Of a stretch of DNA of 64,000 bases, positions 8,199 to 17,428 are shown piece after piece; the stretch's first letter is position 1, and the number at the start of each line of letters is the position of its first letter. Both the position numbers and the translations under genes were made by a program. The notes under the pieces were generated by a model. The model searched no databases, was not told the origin of the DNA, and saw only the letters and a program-made list of their open reading frames with translations. The DNA comes from DATEOR01 sp035296905 (GTDB taxonomy: Bacteria > Actinomycetota > Thermoleophilia > Gaiellales > Gaiellaceae). Location: the NCBI GenBank assembly GCA_035296905.1, contig DATHAA010000076.1:14679-78678 (forward strand), in the 5' to 3' direction.

Positions 8199-9054
8199 AC
8201 AGCGCGACCCCTCCGACGATCAGGAGCCCGCCGGCGGCGATCCAGGCCGTCACGGGCTCCTCGAGCGTCACTGCGCCGAAAAGGACGGCGAGCGCCGGGA
8301 TGGCGTAGGTGGCCGTCACCGCCCGCGTGGGCCCGAAAGCGCGCAGGCCGATGTTCCAGGCGACGTAGCCGAGAAGCGTCGAGAAGATCCCGAGGTAGAG
8401 GATCAACGCGAGGTCGCCCGCGGAGATCGAGGTCGCGCCGGAGACGTTCGATCTCGCAAAAACGGGCAGCAGGCCCACGGTCCCGATCAGGCTGGTCGTC
8501 GCGGTCAGCGCGAGCAGGTCGTAGCGGGCGAAGAGCGGCTTCAGGAGGACGTTGTAGAGCGCGAAGGAGAGTGGCGCCCCGACGACGATGAGTGGCCCTT
8601 TGATCCCGTCCAGCGAGAATTCCTCGCCGGAGCCGAGGCCGACGACAACGACCACTCCCGCGAATGCGACCGCGAGGCCGACAGCGACGCGCAAGCTGAA
8701 GCGCTCGATGCCGAAAGCGATTGCGAGCGCCATGGTGAGCGCGGGGGAGAGGGCGACGATGAGGGCCGCGATCCCCGAGGACGTCGACTGCTCGCCGAGG
8801 TTCAGCGACAGGTGGTAACCCGCGACGATGACGACTCCGGCGACGATCACGCGGGTCGCGTCGCGCCGGTTGAGCCCCGGAAGGCCGCCCGCGCGCCAGA
8901 GGAGGAACACGAACCCGGGCGCGGCGATGAGGTAGCGGGCGAGGGCGATCTGCTCGGCGCCGATCCCGTGGTCGAGAAGCGCCTTGATGACGGAGAACGC
9001 CGAGGCCCAGACGACGATGACGGCAGCGAACGACAGCTTCGGAAATCGTTGCAC
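8080..9054 (-). CDS. EamA/DMT-superfamily transporter
   Basis: Ten-helix drug/metabolite transporter family protein of 324 residues made of two EamA repeats. The first opens FAAVIVVWASAFSVIKALLDHG and the second is marked by FALYNVLLKPLFARYD and GYVAWNIGLRAFGPTRAV. Members export amino acids, purines or other metabolites; the substrate is not readable here. The hydrophobic core ends about 40 residues before the stop. The remaining basic tail is read antisense through the end of pnp, so its length may be an accident of the overlap. GTG 9054 is used as the start, divergent from the oxidoreductase gene. Confidence 0.8.
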   Translation of the reverse strand: MQRFPKLSFAAVIVVWASAFSVIKALLDHGIGAEQIALARYLIAAPGFVFLLWRAGGLPGLNRRDATRVIVAGVVIVAGYHLSLNLGEQSTSSGIAALIVALSPALTMALAIAFGIERFSLRVAVGLAVAFAGVVVVVGLGSGEEFSLDGIKGPLIVVGAPLSFALYNVLLKPLFARYDLLALTATTSLIGTVGLLPVFARSNVSGATSISAGDLALILYLGIFSTLLGYVAWNIGLRAFGPTRAVTATYAIPALAVLFGAVTLEEPVTAWIAAGGLLIVGGVALSSFRGAGRGHGVRGLFRRGDHRSEDALHARAAEPTSRAR

Positions 9055-9099
9055 GCTTCTCTATAACGGTCGCGCCCCGCGAATTGTGAGAATGGCGCC

Positions 9100-10263
9100 A
9101 TGAAGCGCTACGACGCCATCGTCGTCGGCGCCGGCCCTGCGGGCTCGACGGCCGCCTACAGGCTTGCCTGTGCAGGCGCGAACGTTCTGCTCCTCGACCG
9201 CGCGCACTTCCCACGGGACAAGCCGTGCGGAGGGGGCGTGACGGGCCGGGCAGCGCGGCTCCTGCCCCTCTCCATCGAGCCCGTCGTCGAGCACGTTGTC
9301 GCGGCCGTGGATCTGCGCCTTAGCTACGGGAGTACGTTCGCGCGCGCAAGCGGTGAACCGCTCGTCTACATGACCCAGCGGAAGCGGCTCGACCACTTCC
9401 TCGTGCAGAAGGCCGTCGAGGCAGGTGCCGAGCTCCGCGAAGGCGTGAAGGTGGGCGACCTCGAGGTTCGGCCGAGTGGCGTCTCCGTCGAGGGCGTCGA
9501 GGCCGACGTCCTGATCGGCGCCGACGGTGTGAACGGAGTGACCGCCCGCGCGCTCGGGCTCGGCGGCAACCGCGTCGTGGGTGTCGCGCTCGAAGGGAAT
9601 CTGTCCTACGCGAACATGGACCGCTCGGCCTACGAGGGGCGGCTTGCGCTCGAGCTCGGCGTCGTCACCGGCGGCTACGGCTGGGTCTTCCCCAAGGGCG
9701 ACCACGCAAATTTCGGCGTCGGCGGCTGGGAGGTGGAGGGGCCGCGCCTGCGCGACCATCTTCGGCGCCTCTGCGAGGGGCATGGCGTGTCCTTCGACGA
9801 CCTCGAGGAGCTTCGCGGCTATCGGCTTCCGCTCCGCGAGCCGCGCTCGATGATGGCGCGCGGCCGGGCGCTCCTCGTGGGAGACGCGGCGGGACTCGTC
9901 GACCCGGTCTCCGGGGACGGCATGTTCGAGGGCTTTCTGAGCTCTCAGTACGCCGTCGAGGCCGTTCTCGACGTCCTCCAGGGCCGCGCGGAAAGCCTGG
10001 ACCCCTACGGGCCGCGCCTCGCGAAGCGTCTGGCCACGCACCTCTGGGCTTCCTGGGGAGCCAAGGTCGCGCTCGACCGCTATCCGCGGGCGACCTTCCG
10101 CCTCGCCACCACGAAGCTCGTGTGGCAGTCAGTGGAGCGGCTCGTGCAGGGCGAGGTCGCAGACGTGGGCGGGATCAGGGGCCTGGCTCGTCCGCCGCTG
10201 AAGGCAATCGCCCTACTCGCGCGCGCCGCGGGCGACCCGGGCCGGGCATACCGGCACGTCTGA
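9100..10263 (+). CDS. Geranylgeranyl reductase family FAD-dependent oxidoreductase
   Basis: 387-residue flavoprotein. The N-terminal dinucleotide-binding motif is YDAIVVGAGPAGSTAAYRLACAG. PRDKPCGGGVTGRA matches the CGGG region of the geranylgeranyl reductase family, and the second FAD motif is RALLVGDAAGLVDPVSGDGMFEGFLS. Family members reduce isoprenoid double bonds of quinone side chains, chlorophyll precursors or lipids. In non-phototrophic actinobacteria a role in menaquinone or carotenoid saturation is plausible but not shown. ATG 9100 sits 6 bases after a weak -10-like GAGAAT. Confidence 0.82.
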   Translation: MKRYDAIVVGAGPAGSTAAYRLACAGANVLLLDRAHFPRDKPCGGGVTGRAARLLPLSIEPVVEHVVAAVDLRLSYGSTFARASGEPLVYMTQRKRLDHFLVQKAVEAGAELREGVKVGDLEVRPSGVSVEGVEADVLIGADGVNGVTARALGLGGNRVVGVALEGNLSYANMDRSAYEGRLALELGVVTGGYGWVFPKGDHANFGVGGWEVEGPRLRDHLRRLCEGHGVSFDDLEELRGYRLPLREPRSMMARGRALLVGDAAGLVDPVSGDGMFEGFLSSQYAVEAVLDVLQGRAESLDPYGPRLAKRLATHLWASWGAKVALDRYPRATFRLATTKLVWQSVERLVQGEVADVGGIRGLARPPLKAIALLARAAGDPGRAYRHV

Positions 10264-10273
10264 GCCAAAGGTC

Positions 10274-10279
10274 TACGAT
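10274..10279 (+). promoter_or_regulatory. -10 element for a leaderless M16 protease transcript
   Basis: TACGAT ends 6 bases before the GTG start at 10286, with no ribosome-binding site in between. The same geometry recurs throughout the window. Confidence 0.5.
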
Positions 10280-10285
10280 TCGCGG

Positions 10286-11578
10286 GTGCAGAACTACCTG
10301 CTGACGACGCTTCCGAGCGGGGCGCGGGTCGTCAGCGAGCCGCTCGACACGGTTCGCTCCGTCGCGCTCGGCCTCTGGATCGGCACGGGCTCGCGCGACG
10401 AGGACGATGCGCACGCCGGAGTGACGCATTTCCTGGAGCACGTGCTCTTCAAGGGGACGGAGAAGTACTCCGCGCAGGAGATCGCGGAGATTTTCGACGG
10501 CTTCGGCGGTGAGCTGAACGCGGCCACCGCGCGCGACTACACCGTCGTCTACGCCCGCGTCCTCGACGAGCATGTCGAGGAAGCGCTCGACGTGATGACA
10601 GACATGGTCTTCGCGCCTGCGCTGGTCGACCTCGACGCCGAGCGCGAAGTCATTCTCGAGGAGATCGCGATGGTCGAGGACGCGCCGCAAGAGCTGATCC
10701 ACGACCTGCTCACACAGGCGGTCTTCGGCAACCACCCGTTGGGCCGGCCAGTGCTCGGGAGTGCCGAAGTGATCGCGAACGTCTCCCGGCGCTCGATCGC
10801 CGCCTATCATCGAGCGCGCTACGCGGCCGGCAACGTCGTCGTGGCCGCGGCGGGGAACCTCGCGCACGACGGGCTCATCGCGCTCGTCGAGGGAATGGAG
10901 GCGAAGATCCGCCCGCCTGGCCGCCGCCCCGCCGCCCGCGCACCCTGGGTAACGTCGCCTCCGCCGCGCCTCGCCTTCCAGCGCAAGGAGACCGAGCAGT
11001 ACCACGTCTGCCTCGGCGCGCCGGGCATCTCCCGCTCCGACAAGCGCCGCTTCACGGCCTCCATTCTGGACGGGATCCTCGGCGGCTCGGCCTCGTCACG
11101 GCTCTTCCAGGAGATCAGGGAGAAGCGTGGGCTTGCCTACACCGTTTACACGTTCTCCTCGCAGTACGCCGACACGGGGCAGATCGGCGTCTACGTGGGC
11201 ACGCGGGAGGAGAACCTCGGCGCCTGCCTCGAAATCGTCGCAGAGCAGATCGAGGCCGTCTCGGCCGGCGATGTCACCGAGGACGAGCTCGCCCGCGCGA
11301 AGGAGAACCTCAAGGGCCGCATCATGCTCTCGATGGAGCTGACGTCGAACCGCATGAGCCGGCTGGGGAAGTCGGTCATCACGGACAGCGAGCTCCTCGA
11401 TCTCGACCGCATCCTGGCCGAGATCGAAGCGGTCGACGCGGGCAGCGTCGCCGAGCTGACGGGTGCGCTCCTGGCCCGCGAGCGCCTGTCCATCGCGGCG
11501 GTGGGGCCGAGCGAGAAGCGCGTGCTCAAAGCCGTAGAGTCTGTCTGTCCCGACCTCATCTCGGCCGCCGCGGCGTGA
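10286..11578 (+). CDS. M16 family zinc metalloprotease (pitrilysin/processing-peptidase type)
   Basis: 430-residue peptidase with the inverted zinc motif HFLEH near residue 48 (VTHFLEHVLFKGTEKYSAQEI) and the downstream glutamate in LDAEREVILEEIAMVEDAPQELIHDLL. The C-terminal inactive-like domain contains the R/Y substrate pocket in EKRGLAYTVYTFSSQY. This is the PqqL/mitochondrial-processing-peptidase-like group often found beside pnp or dap genes in Gram-positive bacteria. The role is likely peptide degradation in the cytoplasm, as there is no signal peptide. It is coupled to dapB by a GTGA overlap. Confidence 0.92.
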   Translation: MQNYLLTTLPSGARVVSEPLDTVRSVALGLWIGTGSRDEDDAHAGVTHFLEHVLFKGTEKYSAQEIAEIFDGFGGELNAATARDYTVVYARVLDEHVEEALDVMTDMVFAPALVDLDAEREVILEEIAMVEDAPQELIHDLLTQAVFGNHPLGRPVLGSAEVIANVSRRSIAAYHRARYAAGNVVVAAAGNLAHDGLIALVEGMEAKIRPPGRRPAARAPWVTSPPPRLAFQRKETEQYHVCLGAPGISRSDKRRFTASILDGILGGSASSRLFQEIREKRGLAYTVYTFSSQYADTGQIGVYVGTREENLGACLEIVAEQIEAVSAGDVTEDELARAKENLKGRIMLSMELTSNRMSRLGKSVITDSELLDLDRILAEIEAVDAGSVAELTGALLARERLSIAAVGPSEKRVLKAVESVCPDLISAAAA

Positions 11579-12216
11579 AGGTTCTCCTCTACGGCGCCGA
11601 CGGGAAGGTGGGCACGGCGGTCGCCCCTAAGCTCGTGGAGGCAGGGCACGAGGTCACCCGGGCCGGGAGGGGCGATCAGCCGAAGCGCGACGGGCACGAC
11701 GCAGCAATCGACTTCACGCGCCTCGACGCGGTGCGAAAGAACGTGGAGGGCTGCCTCCAGGCTGGCATTCCCTGTGTCATAGGCACGACGGGGATGGGCC
11801 CGGCGGATCTCGCCTCGTTCGACGAGCTCGCGCGGAGGCGGGACATCGCCTGCTTCGTTGCACCGAACTTCGCCGTCGGGGCGGTCTTGATGATGCGCTT
11901 CGCCGCGGAGGCCGCCGGGTACCTTCCCAAGGCGGAAATCGTGGAGCTCCACCACGAGTCGAAGGACGACGCGCCCTCGGGCACTGCCAAGGCGACTGCC
12001 GAGGCGATCCCCGGCGACGTGCCGATCCACTCGGTGCGCCTGCCGGGGCTCATCGCGCATCAAGAGGTGCTGCTGGGAGGAGAGGGGCAGCTCCTGACCA
12101 TCCGCCACGACACACTCTCCCGCGAGGCGTTCGCACCTGGAGTCCTCCTCGCTCTCGACAAGCTTTCGAGCCTTCCGCCCGGCGTCACCGTCGGGCTCGA
12201 AAGCCTCCTGGAGTAA
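11575..12216 (+). CDS. dapB: 4-hydroxy-tetrahydrodipicolinate reductase DapB (short form)
   Basis: NAD(P)H-dependent second step of the diaminopimelate branch, acting on the product of DapA. The N-terminal Rossmann motif is YGADGKVGTAV, and the substrate/catalytic signature ELHHESKDDAPSGTAKA is complete with the His-His, Lys and SGT residues. At 213 residues it is shorter than the usual 245-270; the Rossmann half is trimmed between strands but nothing catalytic is missing. The GTG start overlaps the stop of the M16 gene and the gene runs directly into dapA. Confidence 0.93.
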   Translation: MKVLLYGADGKVGTAVAPKLVEAGHEVTRAGRGDQPKRDGHDAAIDFTRLDAVRKNVEGCLQAGIPCVIGTTGMGPADLASFDELARRRDIACFVAPNFAVGAVLMMRFAAEAAGYLPKAEIVELHHESKDDAPSGTAKATAEAIPGDVPIHSVRLPGLIAHQEVLLGGEGQLLTIRHDTLSREAFAPGVLLALDKLSSLPPGVTVGLESLLE

Positions 12217-12219
12217 GAT
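12214..12219 (+). promoter_or_regulatory. -10 element for a leaderless dapA transcript
   Basis: TAAGAT overlaps the dapB stop codon and ends exactly 7 bases before the dapA GTG at 12227, so dapA can probably be transcribed independently of dapB. Confidence 0.5.
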
Positions 12220-12226
12220 TCGTCCG

Positions 12227-13111
12227 GTGCTCGGCGAAGTCCTGACAGCGGTCCTGACGCCTTTCAGCGCCGACGGATCCGTCAATTACGAGGCGTTCAA
12301 GCGCCTGTGCACGCACGTCGTCGACACCGGCTCCGACGGAGTCGTCGTGGCCGGGACTACGGGGGAGTCGCCGACCCTGACCGACGATGAGCGCTTCGGC
12401 CTCTTCACCGCGGCGGTCGAGGCAATCGGCGACCGCGCGAGCGTCGTTGCGGGCACCGGAACGTACTCGACCGCGCACTCCGTCCACCTGACCCGCGAGG
12501 CGCACGGCATCGGCGTGGACGCTTTCCTCGTCGTCACGCCGTACTACTCGAAGCCGCCGGCGCGTGGGATCGTCGCCCACTTCGAGGCGATTGCAGCCGT
12601 CACCGACAAGCCGATCGTCGTCTACAACATCCCTCAGCGCGTGGTCGTGAACATCGAGCCGGAAACGCTCACCGAGCTGGCCGAGATCCCGAACGTGCAG
12701 TACGTGAAGCAGGCGACGCCGGATATCGACCAGGCGAAGCGGATCGTGAACGAGAGCGGCCTGACCCTCTACGCGGGCAACGACGACCTTCTCCTGCCGT
12801 TCCTCGAGGTGGGCGGGAAGGGCGGCGTCTTCGTCTTCACGCACCTCGTCGGCCGGCGCGTGCGCGAGCTTCTCATCCGCTTTCGCGACGGAGACGAGGC
12901 CGGCGCGCGTGAGATCGAGGCCGAGCTCAGGCCCGTGATCGACGCGCTGGCCATCGACACGAACCCGATCCCGGTGAAGGCGGCCATGGCAATTGCCGGG
13001 CACGACGTCGGGATTCCGCGGCTGCCGCTCGTCGACGCGACCGAGTCTCAGAAGGCAGAGCTTCGCGCGATGCTCGAGCGAGCCGGCGTCCTCCAGACAG
13101 CGCAGGTCTAG
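12227..13111 (+). CDS. dapA: 4-hydroxy-tetrahydrodipicolinate synthase DapA
   Basis: Condenses pyruvate with aspartate semialdehyde at the entry of the lysine/DAP pathway. At 294 residues this is a standard TIM barrel. The carboxylate-binding motif is GTTGESPTL, the Tyr pair region is VVTPYYSKP, the catalytic tyrosine lies in KPIVVYNIPQRV, and the Schiff-base lysine in NVQYVKQATPD. It follows dapB and precedes rnj by three bases. The GTG start is supported by the leaderless -10 spacing. Confidence 0.96.
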   Translation: MLGEVLTAVLTPFSADGSVNYEAFKRLCTHVVDTGSDGVVVAGTTGESPTLTDDERFGLFTAAVEAIGDRASVVAGTGTYSTAHSVHLTREAHGIGVDAFLVVTPYYSKPPARGIVAHFEAIAAVTDKPIVVYNIPQRVVVNIEPETLTELAEIPNVQYVKQATPDIDQAKRIVNESGLTLYAGNDDLLLPFLEVGGKGGVFVFTHLVGRRVRELLIRFRDGDEAGAREIEAELRPVIDALAIDTNPIPVKAAMAIAGHDVGIPRLPLVDATESQKAELRAMLERAGVLQTAQV

Positions 13112-13114
13112 CCC

Positions 13115-14773
13115 GTGGCGGGCTCAACGCGGCTGATCCCCCTCGGGGGGCTGGGCGAGGTCGGAAAGAACATGATGGTCGTCGAGAGCGACGACGGCAT
13201 CGTCGTGATCGACGCGGGCCTGTCGTTCCCGCGGGACGAGCATCTCGGGGTCGACCTCGTCCTTCCGGATTTCTCCTACCTCCGGGACCACGAGCGCGAC
13301 ATTCGCGCCGTCGTCCTCACCCACGGGCACGAGGATCACGTCGGCGCGCTCCCGTACCTCTTGCGCGAGGTCAGGATCCCGGAGATCTGGGCCACGGGCC
13401 TCACGCTTGGGCTCGTCAAGTCGAAGCTCGACGAGCACGGCCTCTTGAGGGACGCCGAGCTCGTCGAGGCCGTGCCCGAGGACGGGCCGGCGCAGATCGG
13501 TCCATACCCCGCCGAGTTCGTGCGCATGGCGCATTCCATCCCGGACGCGGTGGCGGTCGTCCTCGAGACTCCCGGCGGGCGCATCGTCCACACCGGCGAC
13601 TACAAGATCGACCACACGCCCGTGGATGGCTTCCGCACCGACCTCGGCGCGCTTGCAGACCTCGGCAACCGCGGAGTCGACCTCCTCCTCGGCGACTCCA
13701 CGAACGCGGAGCGCCCCGGAGTGACGCAGTCCGAGCGCACGGTCGGGGAAGTCTTCCGTCAGATCATCCCCCAGCGCAGCGGCCGGATCCTCATCGCGTC
13801 GTTCGCCTCCAACGTGCACCGCGTGCAGCAGGCGATCGACGTCGCACTCGACGACGGCCGCAAGGTGTGCCTCATCGGCCGTTCGCTCCGCAAGAACGTC
13901 AACATCGCGCGCAACCTCGGCTACATCGACGTGCCGGAGGACCTCCTCGTAAAGCCCGACGTTCTCCCCGAGCTCAGGGCCGACGAGACGATGATCCTCT
14001 GCACGGGGAGCCAGGGTGAGCCGATGTCCGCGCTCACGCGCATGGCCTACAACGATCACCAGCACGTGCAGATCGAGGAGGGCGACACGGTCATCATCTC
14101 GGCGAAGCCGGTGCCGGGAAACGAGCTGCGCGTGCACGACACCATCAACCGCCTGGCCAAGTCGGGCGCCGAGGTGCTACACCAGGAGATCGCGCCGGTG
14201 CACGTCTCCGGGCATGGACACGCCGAGGAGCTACGCACGATCCTTGCCGTCCTTCGTCCGCGGAACGTCATGCCGGTGCACGGGGAGTTCCGCATGCTCG
14301 CCGCACACGCACGCCTGGCACGTGATGCCGGGGTGGATGCGGACAACATCGTCCTCGCCGAGAACGGCTCCGTCGTGGACCTCGCGAACGGGCGCGCGGA
14401 AGTCGTCGGCATCGTTGAAAGCGGCGCGACCTTCGTCGACGGACTAGGAGTGGGGGATGTGCAGGACGTGGCACTTCGGGACCGGCGCCACCTCTCCGAG
14501 GACGGCGTCCTCATTGTTGTCGTCACCGTCGGCTCGCAGAACGGCAGGGAAATCGCGGCGCCCGAGGTCATCGCACGCGGCTTCGCCGAGCCCGAGGACT
14601 CACTCCTCGACGAGGCGCGCGACGAGGCCCAGCGTACCCTCGCGCACTGCCTCTCCGAGGACATCTCCGAGCTGAAGCTCCTGCAGGAGCACATCCACGA
14701 CGCCGTCGGCCAGCTGATCCGCGAGCGGACCGGCCGCCGGCCGATGATTCTCCCAGTCGTCCTCGAGGTCTAG
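13115..14773 (+). CDS. rnj: Ribonuclease J
   Basis: Metallo-beta-lactamase/beta-CASP nuclease with 5'-3' exo- and endonucleolytic activity in RNA processing. The catalytic motif HGHEDHVGALPYL is near residue 70, further metal ligands are in HTGDYKID, and the beta-CASP region includes FASNVHRVQQAID and the HVSGHGHAEEL histidines. 552 residues matches the family. The GTG start lies 3 bases after the dapA stop; the dapA-rnj order is common in actinobacteria. With PNPase and RNase Y in the same window it completes a Gram-positive-type RNA decay set. Confidence 0.96.
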   Translation: MAGSTRLIPLGGLGEVGKNMMVVESDDGIVVIDAGLSFPRDEHLGVDLVLPDFSYLRDHERDIRAVVLTHGHEDHVGALPYLLREVRIPEIWATGLTLGLVKSKLDEHGLLRDAELVEAVPEDGPAQIGPYPAEFVRMAHSIPDAVAVVLETPGGRIVHTGDYKIDHTPVDGFRTDLGALADLGNRGVDLLLGDSTNAERPGVTQSERTVGEVFRQIIPQRSGRILIASFASNVHRVQQAIDVALDDGRKVCLIGRSLRKNVNIARNLGYIDVPEDLLVKPDVLPELRADETMILCTGSQGEPMSALTRMAYNDHQHVQIEEGDTVIISAKPVPGNELRVHDTINRLAKSGAEVLHQEIAPVHVSGHGHAEELRTILAVLRPRNVMPVHGEFRMLAAHARLARDAGVDADNIVLAENGSVVDLANGRAEVVGIVESGATFVDGLGVGDVQDVALRDRRHLSEDGVLIVVVTVGSQNGREIAAPEVIARGFAEPEDSLLDEARDEAQRTLAHCLSEDISELKLLQEHIHDAVGQLIRERTGRRPMILPVVLEV

Positions 14774-14956
14774 TCGACCGGCCGCAGCTGGTGGAGAAAC
14801 TCCCGCGCCCGGGCCGGCGACTCATCGTTGCGACCTAGATGAAGGCGACGCAGTCGGTTGCCTTGCGAAGGTCGGGAAGGTCGCCGAACGGGTCGGCGGC
14901 GCATGCGGAAAGGCAAAGGGCTCCCGAGAGAGCGACAGTCCATGCCGCGAGCCGGC

Positions 14957-16009
14957 TCAGGACTTCCAGCGGAAGCCAGTCGCCTCGAGCTGCGGTTCCA
15001 TGGGGCTCGTCGGGAGCCCCGCCGCCGGCTTGGCGTTGTACGCCGCGGGCGCGGTGTCGTTCGGCGAGTCCGGGTGGAAGAGCGAGGCGAGGTACTGGAT
15101 CTGCCCTCGGCCCGGGCCCAGCTCGAATTGACCGCCGCCGTAGATGGCGATTCCTGCCTCGGCGCAGTGGTCGTACGCCTCGAAGAGGCGTTTGATGCTC
15201 CCGAAGCGCGACGGCTTGAAGTTGAGCGTCCGCGGCGGGAAGGGCAGGCCGACGATGTCGGACACGGAGTGGATCGGCGCATCCCAGGTGATCCGATCGC
15301 GGTGCAGCTCGAGGACGGGATCGGTTTCGTGGTTCAACGCGGGATCCTCGAGCCAGGCCTCCGGAAACGCGCGCGCGATGCGCGCGTAGAGGGTCGGATC
15401 CGGCGGCTGGTCGACCGGCGTCCCCAGGTATGCGCCCTTGAAGTCGAGCGTGTCGACCGCGCCGGTCTCGACGAGCTCGTTGACCAGAGCATCGTCCCAG
15501 GTTCCTGTCGGGTCGAGCTTCACGCGCAGATCGGGGTAGAGATCGAGCCAGGCGCGGAGGGGCGCGATCGTCGCCGGGTCGCCGAATCGCATCGACGCGA
15601 CGAAGCGGAGAGGCTTGGCCTCGCGCTCGAGCGCCTCGGCGAGCGACTTACCGGCCTGACGAAGGGCCAGATCGAGTGCCGCACTCTCGAAAGCCCAGCG
15701 GCGATAGGGGCGGAACTGGTCGAGAGCGGGGCCGGCGGGCCACAGGGATAGGCGCTCGAGGAGCTCCGAGAACGAGTCAACGGTGTGGTGCGAGCCGGGC
15801 AGGGGAAGGGTGGGCCCCTCCGCCTGGAAGGCCTCGTGATCCTCCGGGCTGTAGGTGGGGTCCTCGCCGATCCCTGTTTCGCCTCCGCCGTGCAGGTGGA
15901 TAACCGTCGTGCGGCGCGTGAATTCGGGCGATACCTGGACGCTCAATCCCTCCAGCTCGTAGGAGTCGATCTCGATCGGGAGGGTCGAAACGAGTGAGTA
16001 CGTGTTCAT
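14957..16009 (-). CDS. Enolase-superfamily protein (MenC/dipeptide-epimerase-like), function unassigned
   Basis: 350 residues with the enolase-superfamily plan: an N-terminal capping region, then a barrel with candidate metal ligands and acid/base residues in FRVKLDPT-like (LRVKLDPTGTWDD), AWLEDPAL, ITWDAPIHSV and TLNFKPSRFGS. The last lysine motif would be the general base. The substrate cannot be decided from sequence; o-succinylbenzoate synthase, muconate cycloisomerase and dipeptide epimerase are all relatives. ATG 16009 is chosen because TACGGT (complement of 16017-16022) lies exactly 7 bases upstream. It stands alone on this strand, convergent with rnj after a 183-base gap in which I see no gene. 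Confidence 0.7.
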   Translation of the reverse strand: MNTYSLVSTLPIEIDSYELEGLSVQVSPEFTRRTTVIHLHGGGETGIGEDPTYSPEDHEAFQAEGPTLPLPGSHHTVDSFSELLERLSLWPAGPALDQFRPYRRWAFESAALDLALRQAGKSLAEALEREAKPLRFVASMRFGDPATIAPLRAWLDLYPDLRVKLDPTGTWDDALVNELVETGAVDTLDFKGAYLGTPVDQPPDPTLYARIARAFPEAWLEDPALNHETDPVLELHRDRITWDAPIHSVSDIVGLPFPPRTLNFKPSRFGSIKRLFEAYDHCAEAGIAIYGGGQFELGPGRGQIQYLASLFHPDSPNDTAPAAYNAKPAAGLPTSPMEPQLEATGFRWKS

Positions 16010-16059
16010 CCACGGAACCGTACGCACAACCACAAGTTCGTGTACTAGTAGAGGAAGAG

Positions 16060-16611
16060 ATGAGCGAGACCAACGGCAACACCTGGGCGGGCCTCATGCG
16101 CTCCTATGGCGTGTCCGACGCGACCGCCGAAAGGCTCGTCCGCTCGCTCACCGCAAGCGAGGTCGCCGCCCTTGCGTTCTGCCGCCTGCTCGAGCGCTGG
16201 GCGAAGGGAGAGCCGGAGCCGTGCACCGCCCCCAAGCGCGAAGCCGCGCTCCGCCGGGCGGCGGAGAGAGCGGAGACCGCGCTTGCCGGGCTGGAGCGGC
16301 CGCTGGGGCGCTTTCTGATCGAGCTCGAGTCCGACCAGGCCGAAGGGCGATCCTGGTACGGCGAGCCCGGGGCCGGCGAAGTCGTGGAATGGGAGGCGGT
16401 GTTACGCCGGGCCGGAGTCGGTGCGCCACCCGCACGTGTCGCGCACGCCTACCTCGAGCTCGCCGTTCTCGTGCGCGCGCTCGAAGGCCTTTCCGCATCC
16501 GCCCGCTTCGCGTCGGTGCCCGACCGCGAGTCGCTCTGGGCCGGCCTCTTCGACCTGCGCGAGAACCTTCTGAACGGCGCGGTCGACGACCTGCGCGCCC
16601 TTGCCGCCTAG
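16060..16611 (+). CDS. Protein of unknown function, 183 residues
   Basis: I do not recognise this family. The predicted protein is mostly alpha-helical and rich in Ala, Glu, Arg and Leu (GVSDATAERLVRSLTASEVAALAFCRLLERWAKG near the start), with no signal peptide, transmembrane segment or metal motif. ATG 16060 follows a good ribosome-binding site (GAGGAAGAG) and a TACTAG/TAGAGG stretch that could hold the promoter, divergent from the enolase-superfamily gene. The stop overlaps the TTG start of ribokinase by 11 bases, so it is co-translated with nucleoside salvage genes; a role in that pathway is only a guess. Confidence 0.65.
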   Translation: MSETNGNTWAGLMRSYGVSDATAERLVRSLTASEVAALAFCRLLERWAKGEPEPCTAPKREAALRRAAERAETALAGLERPLGRFLIELESDQAEGRSWYGEPGAGEVVEWEAVLRRAGVGAPPARVAHAYLELAVLVRALEGLSASARFASVPDRESLWAGLFDLRENLLNGAVDDLRALAA

Positions 16612-17428
16612 CGTTTCCCTCACAGTCGTCGGCAGCATCAATCTCGATCTCGTCGCACGGTGCGAGCGGTTGCCGCAGCCCGGCGAGACCATCACCGATG
16701 CGAGCTTCGACCGCTTTCCGGGCGGGAAGGGTGCGAACCAGGCCGTCGCCGCGTCCCGCCTCGGCGCGTACGTGCGGATGGTGGGCGCGGTGGGTGAGGA
16801 TCCGTTCGCGGATGAGGCACTGAAGGGCATCGAAGAGGCGCGAATCGACCACGACCTGGCGCATGCGACCGAGCCGACCGGCGTCGCGCTCATCTACGTG
16901 GACGCAAGCGGGGAGACAGAGATCGTCGTCGCTCCAGGGGCAAACGCCGCGGTGACGACCTCCGGGCCAATCGAGAACCTTCTCTGCCAGCTCGAGATCC
17001 CGGCGGAGACAGTTGCCGCCGCCGCGCGGTCGACGACCGGCTTCTTCGCGCTCAACGCAGCGCCCTCGAAGCCCGTGCCGGTCGAGATCCTCGGCAGTGC
17101 CGACCTCGTCGTCGTCAACCGCTACGAGCTCGACGCGCTGCCAGAGGCTCCGCGCCTGACCGCGCTCACGCTGGGCGCCGAGGGCGCGGTTCTGCTCGAG
17201 GACGGGAAGGAGGTGGCGCGCGCTGCACCGCCCAGGGTTGACGCAGTCGACGGCACGGCCGCCGGCGACGCCTTCACGGCCTGCATGGTCGTGTCGCTGC
17301 TCGAAGGGCGCGACCGCGAGGAGGCGCTTCGCCGCTCGTGCGCGGCCGGGGCGATCGCAGCCTCACGGATGGGGGCGCAGCCTTCTCTGCCCACGGCCGC
17401 GGAGATAGACGACATACTCAGCCGCTGA
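16601..17428 (+). CDS. rbsK: Ribokinase (PfkB-family sugar kinase)
   Basis: Phosphorylates D-ribose to ribose 5-phosphate. The first PfkB region is TVVGSINLDLVARCERLPQPGET with FDRFPGGKGANQAVAASRLG; the second, with the catalytic aspartate, is VDAVDGTAAGDAFTACMVVSLL (DTxxAGD-type, here DGTAAGD). At 275 residues it is slightly short of the usual 300. The TTG start overlaps the upstream gene. It is immediately followed by a nucleoside hydrolase, so the ribose freed from nucleosides is the likely substrate. Confidence 0.88.
   Translation: MPPSVSLTVVGSINLDLVARCERLPQPGETITDASFDRFPGGKGANQAVAASRLGAYVRMVGAVGEDPFADEALKGIEEARIDHDLAHATEPTGVALIYVDASGETEIVVAPGANAAVTTSGPIENLLCQLEIPAETVAAAARSTTGFFALNAAPSKPVPVEILGSADLVVVNRYELDALPEAPRLTALTLGAEGAVLLEDGKEVARAAPPRVDAVDGTAAGDAFTACMVVSLLEGRDREEALRRSCAAGAIAASRMGAQPSLPTAAEIDDILSR

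Noticed and set aside
14774..14956. Small minus-strand ORF in the gap between rnj and the enolase-like gene
   Set aside because: No ribosome-binding site, -10 box or recognisable protein; left as non-coding.
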